From a bacterium (GTDB lineage: Bacteria; Pseudomonadota; Alphaproteobacteria; Micavibrionales; UBA2020), in contig JAQSDV010000002.1 in the NCBI GenBank assembly GCA_029945425.1, positions 1,061,960 through 1,125,959 of the forward strand: DNA of 64,000 nt, read 5' to 3'. Shown here one piece after another: positions 32,789-41,616 of the stretch (positions are counted from its first letter, which is position 1; each line of letters opens with the position of its first letter). A program made the translations under genes and the position numbers. The notes beneath the pieces were generated by a model. That model saw only the letters and a list, made by a program, of their open reading frames with translations. It searched no databases and had not been told where the DNA came from.

Positions 32789-35335
32789 ATGACCGGACTC
32801 GATATCCAGACATACAACAAGAAGCGCGATTTTTCGAAAACGAAAGAACCGCGCGGCGCGACCGCCCGTAAAAACGGCAACAGCTTCGTCGTGCAAAAAC
32901 ACGACGCCACGCGCCTGCATTACGATTTCAGGCTGGAAATGGACGGCGTGCTGAAAAGCTGGGCGGTGACCAAGGGGCCGAGCCTCGACCCCGCCGACAA
33001 ACGCCTTGCCGTGCGCACCGAAGACCACCCCATATCCTATGGCAGTTTCGAGGGCACCATTCCCGCCGGCGAATATGGCGGCGGCACGGTCATGCTCTGG
33101 GATATCGGCACCTGGACGCCCATCGACGACCCGCAAAAAGGCATCAAAAAAGGGCACCTGCATTTCGAACTGCATGGCGAACGCCTCAAGGGGAAATGGA
33201 ATTTGATCCGCATGCGCGGCGGCGACAACGAAAAACGCGAAAACTGGCTCCTGATCAAGGATGACGACGACGAGGCGGTGGAGCGCGGCAGCGGATCAAG
33301 CCTGCTGGACGATAATATCATCAGCGTTACCACCGGCGCGTCGATGGAAGATATCGCGGGCGGCGACCTTGAATGGGGCCGTGGCGGCGCGCGGAAGAAA
33401 ACCGCCAAAAAGGCGAAAGCCGCTGTGGTAAAAAAAAAGACCGCCCCAAAAAATAAAACGACCTTAAAAAAGCTCGCATCCGAATTCGGCGAGGTACAGC
33501 TCGCGACGCTGGTGACCAAACCGCCGACGGGTGCCGACTGGGTACATGAGGTCAAGTTTGACGGCTACCGCATCCTCTGCCTGATTGCGAATGGCGAGGT
33601 AATGATCCGCACACGCAACGGCCATGACTGGACGCATAAATTCCCCTCCCTCGCCGCCGCGCTCGCAACGCTGGATGTTGCCGACGCGGTGCTTGATGGC
33701 GAAGCCGTGCTTGTGGATGACAAGGGAAAGACCGCCTTTGGCGCGTTGCAGAACGCGCTCGGCAAGGGCGGCGATCCGTCGGGCATTCAGGCGTATTTCT
33801 TTGACCTGCTGCAACTGGACGGAAAAAACCTGTCGCGCGAGCCGCTGCTGGTGCGCAAGAAGCATCTGGAAAAACTGATGAAGGGCGTGGATGATACCCT
33901 GCATTACAGCGAACATATGGCCTCGTCCTCCGACCTGCTGACCAATGCCTGCAAGATCGGGCTGGAGGGGATTATCTCCAAGCGCGCGGATGCCAGCTAT
34001 TCCACGGGGCGCGGGCGCAGCTGGCTGAAATCGAAATGCAACAAGCGGCAGGAATTCGTCATCATCGGCTATACCGCGCCGAAAAAGGGTAACCGCGCAC
34101 TGGGCGCGCTGCATCTGGGATATTACGCCGGCGGTGAATTGAAATATGCCGGAAAATGCGGCACCGGTTTTTCGCACAAGCATGCGCAGGAAATCCTCGA
34201 CCTGCTGGAACCCCTCGCCCGTAAAACGCCCGCCGCCGCTGTGACGGCTGAAGCGAAACGCGGCGCGACATGGGTGGAGCCGAAAATACTCTGCGAAGCA
34301 AGTTTCACCGAATGGACCAGCGACGGCCATGTGCGCCATCCGTCCTTCGAAGGCCTGCGCAGTGATAAAAAAGCCAAAGACGTTGTACATGAGGAACCCA
34401 TGCCCGTAAAACAAGCCGTTGAAAAACCGACAAAGAAGGCACCCGTTAAAAAAGGCCCAAAGAAGGGTGACGGATTAGTGGTGCAAGGCATCACCATCAC
34501 CAATCCCGACCGCGTTATTTTCAAGGATGTGCAGGTGACTAAGGGCGAGTTGGCGGAATATTACGGGCAGGTCGCGCCCTATATGCTGAAACAGATCGCG
34601 GGGCATCCGTTGAGCCTGCTGCGCTGCCCCGGCGGCGCGGATGCGCAGTGTTTTTTCCAGCGCAACCCCGACCAGTACATGAAAAACTATGTGAAGCCTT
34701 TTCCGTGGGATCACAAGGGAAATGCGCATGAATATCTTTACATCGAGGACGCAAAGGGTTTGGTTTTCCTTGCCCAGATGGGCGCGATTGAAATGCATCC
34801 CTGGGCCGCGCCGATCAAGCGCATCGATTACCCGAACCGCATGATTTTCGACCTCGACCCCGATGAAGGCATTGATTTCGAGGCGGTCAAACTGGGCGCG
34901 ATGGATGTGCGTGCGCGGCTGAAGGCGATCGGGCTGCAAAGCTTCGTCAAGACGACGGGCGGCAAGGGATTGCATATCACCGTTCCGCTGGACGGAAAGG
35001 TCAAATGGCCGCAGGTAAAAGCCTTCGCGGCATCCTTTGCCGGACGCATGGTGACCGCGGTGCCGGATGCCTATGTGGCGACCATGGCCAAGGCGAAACG
35101 GAAAGGCAAAATCTTCATCGATTATTTCCGCAACGATTATACCGCCACGGCGATTGCCGATTATTCGGTGCGCGCGCGCAAGGGTGCGGCGGTTGCGACG
35201 CCGCTGTGCTGGGAAGAGCTGAAATCCCTGAAATCAGCGGCAGAGTTTGATATGGCGGAGGTATTGGTGCGGCTGAAGAAGAAAAAGGACGCGAATATCA
35301 TGCCGCCGCCGCAAACCCTGCCTAAACTCCACTAA
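32789..35335 (+). CDS. ligD: DNA ligase D (multifunctional NHEJ enzyme)
   Basis: 848 residues. Order of domains: N-terminal 3'-phosphoesterase (residues 35-190, including FVVQKHDATRLHYDFRLE and PAGEYGGGTV), Lys-rich linker (200-225), ATP-dependent ligase (about 237-540; EVKFDGYR with the nucleophile Lys256, then DAVLDGEAVLV and GIISKR), and the primase-polymerase (about 570-830) with the catalytic DLDPDE and TTGGKGLHI. All three activities are needed to process and seal Ku-bound ends. No break is seen in this frame despite an A-run near 33430. It follows Ku at three bases. Confidence 0.96.
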   Translation: MTGLDIQTYNKKRDFSKTKEPRGATARKNGNSFVVQKHDATRLHYDFRLEMDGVLKSWAVTKGPSLDPADKRLAVRTEDHPISYGSFEGTIPAGEYGGGTVMLWDIGTWTPIDDPQKGIKKGHLHFELHGERLKGKWNLIRMRGGDNEKRENWLLIKDDDDEAVERGSGSSLLDDNIISVTTGASMEDIAGGDLEWGRGGARKKTAKKAKAAVVKKKTAPKNKTTLKKLASEFGEVQLATLVTKPPTGADWVHEVKFDGYRILCLIANGEVMIRTRNGHDWTHKFPSLAAALATLDVADAVLDGEAVLVDDKGKTAFGALQNALGKGGDPSGIQAYFFDLLQLDGKNLSREPLLVRKKHLEKLMKGVDDTLHYSEHMASSSDLLTNACKIGLEGIISKRADASYSTGRGRSWLKSKCNKRQEFVIIGYTAPKKGNRALGALHLGYYAGGELKYAGKCGTGFSHKHAQEILDLLEPLARKTPAAAVTAEAKRGATWVEPKILCEASFTEWTSDGHVRHPSFEGLRSDKKAKDVVHEEPMPVKQAVEKPTKKAPVKKGPKKGDGLVVQGITITNPDRVIFKDVQVTKGELAEYYGQVAPYMLKQIAGHPLSLLRCPGGADAQCFFQRNPDQYMKNYVKPFPWDHKGNAHEYLYIEDAKGLVFLAQMGAIEMHPWAAPIKRIDYPNRMIFDLDPDEGIDFEAVKLGAMDVRARLKAIGLQSFVKTTGGKGLHITVPLDGKVKWPQVKAFAASFAGRMVTAVPDAYVATMAKAKRKGKIFIDYFRNDYTATAIADYSVRARKGAAVATPLCWEELKSLKSAAEFDMAEVLVRLKKKKDANIMPPPQTLPKLH

Positions 35336-35394
35336 TTTGCTTTTTTGGCGGCTTCGGTGCAGAATACCGGAAATTCAACCTCGGAAGGTCTGCC

Positions 35395-35898
35395 ATGAAA
35401 TTCGTCTCCGCCCTCGCGCTCCTCGCCTGCCTGATCGCCGCCCCTGCCATCGCCGATGACTCGCGCGAGATTGGCGCGGTATCGACCGCCTTCAAGCTGG
35501 TTGGCCCCAACCACAAGATCATCATCACGGCGTTCAATGACCCGAAAGTGAAAGGCGTCACCTGCTACGTCGCGCGCCCGCGCACCGGCGGCATCAAGGG
35601 CGGGTTAGGCCTGGCGGAAGATCCGTCGCTCGCGAGCGTCTCCTGCGTGCAGACCGGCCCAATCACCTTCAGCGGCAAAATGGATACGGATAAAAGCGGC
35701 GAGGAAGTGTTCGACGAAAGCCGTTCGATTATCTTCAAGTCTTTGCAGATCGACCGCATTTACGATCAGGAAAACGGCAGCCTTGTTTATGTTGCCCGCA
35801 CCACGCGCATCATCGAAGGCTCGCCCGATACGTCGATTTCCGTTGTCGCACCCATGACATGGGACGGCGTTGCGCCCGCGAAACCGGTTCTGGACTAG
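35395..35898 (+). CDS. creA: CreA family periplasmic protein
   Basis: 167 residues. Signal peptide ends about AIA|DD (residue 21). The CreA signature is present in order: IGAVSTAFKLVGPNHKI, AFNDPKVKGVTCYVARP, TGGIKGGLGLAEDPS and VSCVQTGPITF. Two cysteines at VTCY and VSCV may form a disulfide. CreA is widespread but its molecular role is unclear. GGAAGG stands 6 bases before the ATG. Monocistronic, convergent with the lipoprotein gene two bases after its stop. Confidence 0.9.
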   Translation: MKFVSALALLACLIAAPAIADDSREIGAVSTAFKLVGPNHKIIITAFNDPKVKGVTCYVARPRTGGIKGGLGLAEDPSLASVSCVQTGPITFSGKMDTDKSGEEVFDESRSIIFKSLQIDRIYDQENGSLVYVARTTRIIEGSPDTSISVVAPMTWDGVAPAKPVLD

Positions 35899-35900
35899 AA

Positions 35901-36446
35901 TTAATTGAGGGCTGTCTTGACGGGCTGTTGCAGCGGCGCTTTACGCTGATGCACATGCACGGTCTGGACGAAGCCGACCTTTGCCTGTGCCGATAGCAAG
36001 CTCCACTGGGTTTTGTAGTTGCGCAGGCGCGCCTGTGACCGTGCGGTATATTCCGCCGGGGTCATTTTTCCCGCTGCATAATCCTGTGCGATCCTCATCG
36101 CATCGCCGCGGGTTTTTTTGACCAGCGCGGGGTACATCGCAACAGGCAGTACATGTTCATAAACGATGTCTGTCACGCAGGCCGACTGGTCGACGGCGCT
36201 GGTGCGTTCGGGAACGCCCGCCACGCCGCAACGCGATTGCGACAGACCGGCAATGCGCGCCCAGGCCTGTTCTTCCTCTATCTTGCGGTTATCCAGCGAC
36301 GCGGCTTCGTTGCCGTATGCGTTCCCGTTTTCGTTATAGGCATTGACGTGGGGATGGGAGGTGCAACCGGACAGGAGCAGCGCGATGGCACAAAGCCCGA
36401 AAATCAGGGTGGCATTAATCATGCGCAGGCCGCTTGTGGTTACCAT
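35901..36446 (-). CDS. Lipoprotein of unknown function
   Basis: 181 residues. Signal peptide with lipobox LLLSGC (Cys near residue 28), after a short polar N-terminus that may include a start other than the ATG at 36446 (an alternative ATG, MINATLI, is eight codons later). Mature region: a polar Asn/Gly segment (NAYNENGNAYGNEAA), then helical parts with three cysteines (CGVAGV, ACVTD). No family recognised. No operon partner is clear. Confidence 0.65.
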   Translation of the reverse strand: MVTTSGLRMINATLIFGLCAIALLLSGCTSHPHVNAYNENGNAYGNEAASLDNRKIEEEQAWARIAGLSQSRCGVAGVPERTSAVDQSACVTDIVYEHVLPVAMYPALVKKTRGDAMRIAQDYAAGKMTPAEYTARSQARLRNYKTQWSLLSAQAKVGFVQTVHVHQRKAPLQQPVKTALN

Positions 36447-36496
36447 GGGACGCTCCTCGTTGAAGCGCCAACGCAGGCAGACCCGTTCTGTTCCCT

Positions 36497-37072
36497 TTAA
36501 GGGTGATGGTAAATGTGGAAATACTTCTGGAAGGGGTAAAGGGTTAAAACCTTTACCTTTTCCTCGACCGCCCAGCCCGTCAAAGGGAAGCGGTTGGAGG
36601 TGACGAGGGTGCCGGATTTCAGGTTTTTCATGAGCTTTTCGCCCACCCTGCCCATTTCATAGACCGACAGGAACACGACCACCGCATCGGCATCGCCGAA
36701 ATCATGCTCGAAAAAATCGGCGCGGCGGTATTCGAGGTTGGGGATGTTTTGCGCCGTTTTCACCTTGTCCGACCATTCGATGCATTGGCGCGAGGCCTCG
36801 ACCCCGATCACCCGCGCATCCGGAATGGCCTTGGCGATTTCGCGCGTCAGCAGCCCGTTGCCCGAACCCATGTCGTAAATCGTGTAACGCGGCGCGCCGT
36901 TTTTGGCCCCGCCCTTTTTCGCCATGTCGGATTTCAGGGTATCGATGATGCGGCGGCGGATGGCGGGCGCGGTGCGGATATTCGGCACGCCCTTGTTGAA
37001 GATCAGGATATAGACGTTCCACAGCAGCAGGTATGCCGCAACGCAGAACAGGACCGCCTTGAAAATTTCCAT
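36497..37072 (-). CDS. Membrane-anchored class I SAM-dependent methyltransferase
   Basis: 191 residues from ATG 37072. An N-terminal membrane helix (residues 6-24, VLFCVAAYLLLWNVYILIF) precedes a Rossmann fold with motif I YDMGSGNGLLTREIAKA and an acidic strand VIGVEASRQCIEW; the DAVVVFLSVYEMG strand follows. The target is not evident. It heads a leftward stretch of small membrane proteins, so a role at the inner membrane, perhaps on a lipid or envelope protein, is an inference. The family usually has a shorter or no N-terminal anchor. Confidence 0.72.
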   Translation of the reverse strand: MEIFKAVLFCVAAYLLLWNVYILIFNKGVPNIRTAPAIRRRIIDTLKSDMAKKGGAKNGAPRYTIYDMGSGNGLLTREIAKAIPDARVIGVEASRQCIEWSDKVKTAQNIPNLEYRRADFFEHDFGDADAVVVFLSVYEMGRVGEKLMKNLKSGTLVTSNRFPLTGWAVEEKVKVLTLYPFQKYFHIYHHP

Positions 37073-37126
37073 GAAACACCGCCTGCCGCCATTATCGCGC
37101 AAGGGGCGGATCAGTTCAATCGGCGA

Positions 37127-37807
37127 TTAAAGCGTCTGGGCAGGCTTTGCGGGTTTCGCCCTGTCATCATTTGCCGGCGCGATTTTATCCTGCAGCGCGT
37201 CCATCTGGGTTTTGAGCTTGTCCAGCCCTTCCCGCGCATCGGGCGGCAGTTTCTGCGCCGAGCTTTCGAAATCGGTGATGGCGCTGCGCATGGCGGAAAG
37301 GGTCGGCGTGTAATCGGGCACGGATTGCTGCGTGGTTTTCAGCTGGTCGATTTTTTCGTCGATCTTCGACAGCTCCGCGCTGATCCGGCCGATATGCTGC
37401 GCGTTCCGCAGGTCGGAATAGAGGATGCCGACAACCGTCGCCGTGCCCATGCCGCCCAGAAACATCACATCCGCCGCCATGCCCGCAATCGCAAGACCGC
37501 CACCCGCGATCAGCAGGATGGTATTGCGGCCGTGGTTGCCGCTTTTTTTGTCGATCATGCCCGCCAGTTTTTCTTTCAACGCCTCAAGGCTGCTCGCGCT
37601 TTCTTCTTCGGGCGCGGCGCTTGCGTCCTTCGGCTTGAACACCTTTGCCTTCAACCGCTCCATCAGGTTCGGCGTGTAATCGACGGGGGCGGGTTCCACC
37701 GGCATTGTTTCCGGCAATGTCACTTCAGGCTTCGGTTTGCGCTTCAGGAAATCGGGTATGAACTTCAACATTGCCTCGTTTGTCGTTGTGGTTGCAGTGT
37801 ACCCCAT
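37127..37807 (-). CDS. Unknown membrane protein with coiled-coil C-terminus
   Basis: 226 residues from ATG 37807; an inner Met at 37771 (MLKFIPDFL) is an equally possible start, and neither has a strong ribosome site. A Pro/Glu-rich N-terminus is followed by the hydrophobic stretch NTILLIAGGGLAIAGMAADV (about residues 95-130), then a helical segment with heptad-like Leu/Ile (IGRISAELSKIDEKIDQLK) and the LPPDAREGLDKLKTQMDAL stretch. It looks like a small membrane-anchored coiled-coil protein. The neighbour at 38510 shares a LPPD-x-x-x-L region, suggesting they act together. Confidence 0.6.
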   Translation of the reverse strand: MGYTATTTTNEAMLKFIPDFLKRKPKPEVTLPETMPVEPAPVDYTPNLMERLKAKVFKPKDASAAPEEESASSLEALKEKLAGMIDKKSGNHGRNTILLIAGGGLAIAGMAADVMFLGGMGTATVVGILYSDLRNAQHIGRISAELSKIDEKIDQLKTTQQSVPDYTPTLSAMRSAITDFESSAQKLPPDAREGLDKLKTQMDALQDKIAPANDDRAKPAKPAQTL

Positions 37808-37859
37808 TCTAGCGGGCTGCTCATGGGGATGTCAATTTTTCGGGAATTACCGTTATTTA

Positions 37860-38513
37860 TCAGGGCTTCAGCCTGAACCGCTTGGCGTCGCTGCGCATGC
37901 GGTTGATGGTATCGTTGGCGGCGTCATGGAGCTTGTCCTTGTTGGCATCCGCGATATCCGCGTGACGCTTCGCATCGGTTTTGTTTTTTTCCCAATCCTC
38001 GAGGAAGCTGATGACCGTCGCGTAAAAATTTGCGGACGCGGTGCGGTTGATTGCGGCATCGAGCGGCGTATAACCCTTTTCGTTTTTCACAAGGCTGTTC
38101 GCGCCAAGGTTCAGCAGGCGCTGCATCGTTTCGGTCTTGGCATTGCCGAGCGCCACCCTCATCGCCACATGCAGCGGCGTGTCACCCGCAACGTTGCGCG
38201 CGTTGATATCGGCATTGTTCGCGATCAGCTGCTCCATCACATCCCAACGCGCATGGCGGGTGGCTTCGTGCAGTGCTGTCATGCCTTCGTTATCCGCCTT
38301 GTCGACGTTCACCTTGCGCGCCAGCAGTTCCTTGAGCATATCGGCGCGGTACGAGTTCGACATCTCGAGCGACGCGACGTAATAGAGCACGCTGCGGCCC
38401 GTATCGGCATCCGCCGCATCAGGGCTTGCGCCGTGTTCCAGACATTTCCTGAATTCGCCAAGGTTGCGCCCCTTCACGGCGGCCAGCAATTCCTTGTCGT
38501 GCGGGTTCGTCAT
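37860..38513 (-). CDS. Ankyrin-repeat protein
   Basis: 217 residues, no signal peptide. Four ankyrin-type units are readable: LLAAVKGRNLGEFRKCLEHG, MTALHEATRHARWDVMEQLI, TPLHVAMRVALGNAKTETMQ and YTPLDAAINRTASANFY, with the usual TPLH helical pattern and NADINARNVAGD turn. Ankyrin domains bind proteins. Its start overlaps the stop of the membrane protein gene at 38510 (ATGA), so the pair is co-translated and the ankyrin protein probably docks onto that membrane protein or a shared partner. Confidence 0.85.
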   Translation of the reverse strand: MTNPHDKELLAAVKGRNLGEFRKCLEHGASPDAADADTGRSVLYYVASLEMSNSYRADMLKELLARKVNVDKADNEGMTALHEATRHARWDVMEQLIANNADINARNVAGDTPLHVAMRVALGNAKTETMQRLLNLGANSLVKNEKGYTPLDAAINRTASANFYATVISFLEDWEKNKTDAKRHADIADANKDKLHDAANDTINRMRSDAKRFRLKP

Positions 38514-39337
38514 GCGGCGGGCGCTATGGTTTTTTTATCTGCGGGCGGCTTGCGGTTCAGGCGCGCGGCCAGTTTTTCCTGCACATCGGGCGGCAGGGAT
38601 TCTTCGAGCGCCGCAAGACGTTCCACGATCTCATCCGCGCTCACGCGCTTGCTGTCCCAGCCGTCGCGGAGCGAGATTTTGTTGATCGCGCCCGGTTCTG
38701 CCACGGGATCGTTGTCGTTTGCTTCAGGTTTTTTCACATCAAATTCCGGCAGGTCATCGACCAGCAGGCGGAAATCCGGTTCGGTGAAGGCGTAAGAATC
38801 TTCGCTCGCCTTGTACCTGCCGCCCTCCAGCACCTGCACGCGCGCGCGTTCGGATTTGACGGTTTCGAGGATGCCGCAAATCGCGTCCGCCGCCGTATTC
38901 GCCGATGCGCCCAGATGGTCTTGAATGTTCATGATGCGCAACTGCGCCATGTGCAGGCGGTAGAGGTCGGCGCGCGTGCCTTTGACCTTTTGCCCTGCGA
39001 AATTGATTTCGGTGATGTCGTCATTGCGCGATTTTTTGGCGCGCCAGTATTCGGCCGTATAAACAGCCGCGCCCACAACGCCAAAGCCGATCGCCGCCCA
39101 TTTCAGGGCGGAGACGGTGAGCGCCGCGACCGCGAAGGCCCACATGAATTTTTCGCCCAGCATCTTGCCGGTATCGATCATGGTGGTGCCGACGGCGACT
39201 TCGGATGTGGCGGGCAGCTGCAATTGCGGCTTGATGCCGGTGATGAGGCGGCTCCACGTCATCGGGGGCATGCGGTAACTTCCCTCGGTGATGACCTGGT
39301 TGAAATTATCCATTGATTTGCGCATCCATTGCAGCAT
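38510..39337 (-). CDS. Unknown membrane protein, coupled to ankyrin protein
   Basis: 275 residues from ATG 39337 (MLQWMRKSMDNF), chosen for the GGCGAG site just upstream; an ORF starting 54 bases earlier is less likely. Two hydrophobic segments (about residues 62-80 and 84-105, FAVAALTVSALKWAAIGFGVVGAAVY) suggest a membrane hairpin. The rest is polar with a helical end containing LPPDVQEKLAARL. No family recognised. The stop overlaps the ankyrin gene by four bases. Confidence 0.62.
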   Translation of the reverse strand: MLQWMRKSMDNFNQVITEGSYRMPPMTWSRLITGIKPQLQLPATSEVAVGTTMIDTGKMLGEKFMWAFAVAALTVSALKWAAIGFGVVGAAVYTAEYWRAKKSRNDDITEINFAGQKVKGTRADLYRLHMAQLRIMNIQDHLGASANTAADAICGILETVKSERARVQVLEGGRYKASEDSYAFTEPDFRLLVDDLPEFDVKKPEANDNDPVAEPGAINKISLRDGWDSKRVSADEIVERLAALEESLPPDVQEKLAARLNRKPPADKKTIAPAA

Positions 39338-39448
39338 GACTTCTCGCCTTTCATTTTCCTGAATCTTCCGGAAGTCTGGACGGTAACCCATCCCCCCGCG
39401 TTTGTCAAAACGCAGGCCGGCGCGATTTAGTTCATTGAAAATGATGGA

Positions 39449-39850
39449 TTATTTAGGCTGCCGGAAACCCTGCACAACCCAGGTCAGGCCAAAACCCAAG
39501 CCCCAGAATACCGCCAGCGGCGCGAACATGCCGATCAGCAAACGGTCGGGCTGCAGGCGGAATTCACGCGCCTGCACTTCGTCGATTGCGGTCACGATGG
39601 TTTTGACGATGGCGCGCTTCAGGCGTTCTTCGGATGTTTCATTCGGGTTCGACTTCGTGGTCTGGACGGATGATTGCGGCGCGGCCCATGCCCAGAATTT
39701 GTAATGGCAATATCCGGCATTGGGCGTGAGGGCACAGGCATCGTTGCGATGGTTGCCCTCGATCGCCGCATATACGCCGACCGCGATGATCCATAGCACG
39801 CTCAAGAATATGCCGGCACGCACCAGACCCTTGTTCACAGATAACGCCAT
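39449..39850 (-). CDS. Small two-pass membrane protein, unknown
   Basis: 133 residues. Hydrophobic helices at about residues 10-29 (AGIFLSVLWIIAVGVYAAI) and 105-125 (LLIGMFAPLAVFWGLGFGLTWVV) bracket a soluble middle with ACALTPNAGYCHYKFW containing two cysteines, then a charged helix. It has the look of a small inner-membrane protein in which the middle loop is periplasmic. AAGGAT lies 8 bases before the ATG. The gene starts 11 bases after the PPK2 stop, so the two may share a transcript. Confidence 0.65.
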   Translation of the reverse strand: MALSVNKGLVRAGIFLSVLWIIAVGVYAAIEGNHRNDACALTPNAGYCHYKFWAWAAPQSSVQTTKSNPNETSEERLKRAIVKTIVTAIDEVQAREFRLQPDRLLIGMFAPLAVFWGLGFGLTWVVQGFRQPK

Positions 39851-39861
39851 CGCAAAGATCC

Positions 39862-40779
39862 TTACTTACGTTTCGGTTTGAAATCATCCTTGGCAGATTT
39901 TTTCGGCGGCGCGGCAGGGGCGGCGGCGGCCAGTTCCGTCTTGCCATCGGGGAAGTATTTCTTCTGCAAGGTTTTCACATCCACCTCGGGCGGCGGGTAT
40001 TTCATTTTCAGCGTTTCAAGATGATCGACCACAATCTGCGAGATGATCAGGTCGCGCAGCCATTTGCGGTTGGCGGGAATGACGAACCACGGCGCTTCGT
40101 CGGTCGATGTTTTCTCGATCGCTTCGGAATAGGCCTTCATGTAATCGTCCCAGAAGGCGCGTTCCTTGAAATCGCCCTCGTTCAGCTTGTAATGCTTGTC
40201 GGGGTCTGCCACGCGGTCCATCAACCGGCCCCATTGTTCGTCCTTGCTGATATGCAGGAAGAATTTCAGCACATGGGTGCCGCCGGGGATTTCCTTCGAC
40301 GGCACAGTCAGGTCTTTTTCGAATTTCTTGATGATGTCGAAACGCGGGCGCCATGTGGCTTCAGGCACGATATTGTGGACGCGCACTACGCCCACATCCT
40401 CGTATTGCGAGCGGTTGAAGATCACAACCTCGCCCGGTTTTTTCGGCGCGGCGTTTTCAATGCGCCACATGAAACCGTTGGCGAGTTCTTCCTTGGTCGG
40501 CTGCTTGAAGCTGACGACGCGCACGCCGGCGGGGTTCATCGCACCGCCGACCACACGCACGGTGCCGTCCTTGCCGCCGGTATCCATCGCCTGCAAAACG
40601 ATCAGCAGGCTGTGCTTGCCCTCGAAATGCATCAGCTCCTGCAATTCGGCGATACGTTCTAGGTTGGCAAGCGTCTGCGTCTTCGCGTTTTCTTTTTTCC
40701 AGCCGAATGTTTCATCGGGATCGATCTTGGAGAGATCAACCTTGCTGCCGGCCGCGATGCGCGTCTTGGAAAAAGCCAT
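39862..40779 (-). CDS. ppk2: Polyphosphate kinase 2 family protein
   Basis: 305 residues from ATG 40779, where AGGA is well placed; an ORF starting 66 bases earlier includes junk. Walker A-like motif LQAMDTGGKDGTVR, Walker B FNRSQYEDVGVVRVH and the lid region FKERAFWDDYMKAY with conserved acidic and basic residues match PPK2, which transfers phosphate between polyphosphate and nucleoside phosphates. The C-terminus carries a basic Ala/Pro/Lys tail (AAAPAAPPKKSAKDD). Cytoplasmic. Confidence 0.92.
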   Translation of the reverse strand: MAFSKTRIAAGSKVDLSKIDPDETFGWKKENAKTQTLANLERIAELQELMHFEGKHSLLIVLQAMDTGGKDGTVRVVGGAMNPAGVRVVSFKQPTKEELANGFMWRIENAAPKKPGEVVIFNRSQYEDVGVVRVHNIVPEATWRPRFDIIKKFEKDLTVPSKEIPGGTHVLKFFLHISKDEQWGRLMDRVADPDKHYKLNEGDFKERAFWDDYMKAYSEAIEKTSTDEAPWFVIPANRKWLRDLIISQIVVDHLETLKMKYPPPEVDVKTLQKKYFPDGKTELAAAAPAAPPKKSAKDDFKPKRK

Positions 40780-40827
40780 GTGACATTCCTGTTTTTTATA
40801 TAGCCATATCATAGCACGTTGCAGGGC

Positions 40828-40858
40828 AGAAAAAAGAGGCCCCATACGGGGCCTCTTT
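40828..40858 (-). terminator. Rho-independent terminator
   Basis: Stem AAAGAGGCCCC (40833-40843) pairs with GGGGCCTCTTT (40848-40858), loop ATAC; on the - strand it is followed by a T-run (TTTTTTCTGCCC). It ends the small acidic exported protein gene that stops at 40881 and separates it from ppk2. Confidence 0.88.
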
Positions 40859-40880
40859 CCTGATACTTGAACGGATATCG

Positions 40881-41144
40881 TTATTCCGTGGTTCCCTCGG
40901 GCGCAGGCGCGGGGGCAGGCTCGTCCGGCTTGCCGTCGCCATCCTTGTCCTCGCCGTCTTTTTTCTCTTCGGGAGGGACGGGCGCGGGGGCGGCAAGGCT
41001 GTCCGCTGCCTTTTCGGCATCGATGGCAGGCGCGGGCACAGCGTTGGCGGCAGGTGCCGCATCCTCTGCGTAAACGGTGGTGGGGGCTGCGGTGGAGAGG
41101 CCGAGCAGCGCAATGGCTGCGACAGTCAGAATGCGTGTGTACAT
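40881..41144 (-). CDS. Small acidic exported protein
   Basis: 87 residues. Signal peptide MYTRILTVAAIALLGLSTAA with cleavage likely after TTVYA (residue 26). The mature part is low complexity, alternately rich in Ala/Pro and Asp/Glu/Lys (PPEEKKDGEDKDGDGKPDEP, exactly the calcium-binding-like DxDxDG pattern within). It has its own strong terminator. No family recognised. It could bind metal or act as a spacer in the periplasm. Confidence 0.6.
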   Translation of the reverse strand: MYTRILTVAAIALLGLSTAAPTTVYAEDAAPAANAVPAPAIDAEKAADSLAAPAPVPPEEKKDGEDKDGDGKPDEPAPAPAPEGTTE

Positions 41145-41326
41145 GTTGTTATATTCGTCCTTTCATTTGAATATCTTCATTGTATGGGGGAAAGGTTAAG
41201 GGTCCTGTAAGGAAACTGTCAGGAACGGGGGATATTCACGCGAAAAACACGCAATATCAGCGGGTAACGGGTAGCGCGTAAAATTATCGGTGGAAATGGC
41301 GGTGATGCCGCGATTCGAAGAGTTGT

Positions 41327-41581
41327 TTAGTCTTCCTCTTCCTCGGGCTCGTCCATGACATCCTTGCCGCCCTCGTCGCCGTATTCGTGATCCTCGTCCA
41401 GCGGATGCTGCTTGCGGTATTCGCTGGTGGCGGGCGTGACCTTGGTTGTCGTTGAATCTTCTGCTTCTTCGCCTTCCGCCTCGTAAAGGCCGAGGCCGGG
41501 TGCCAATTGCGCCTGCGCGGGCGTGGCGAGCGTATGCGCCACCAGCAGGGCGGCCGCAATCAGGAAGGGGGCATGTTTCAT
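41327..41581 (-). CDS. Small acidic exported protein
   Basis: 84 residues. Signal peptide MKHAPFLIAAALLVAHTLAT with cleavage near AQA|QL (about residue 24). The mature sequence is polar and very acidic at its end (DEDHEYGDEGGKDVMDEPEE). It is another short exported acidic protein close to the previous one, but shares no obvious sequence with it. Unknown function. It lies just downstream of the signalling operon on the same strand. Confidence 0.55.
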   Translation of the reverse strand: MKHAPFLIAAALLVAHTLATPAQAQLAPGLGLYEAEGEEAEDSTTTKVTPATSEYRKQHPLDEDHEYGDEGGKDVMDEPEEEED

Positions 41582-41616
41582 GGCAAATTCCTTTAATAAC
41601 CGATTATACCACGAAA

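Noticed and set aside
33425..33470. Possible frameshift at an A-run inside ligD
   Set aside because: The frame runs from the phosphoesterase through the ligase and polymerase domains without loss of conserved sequence, so the Lys-rich linker is real.
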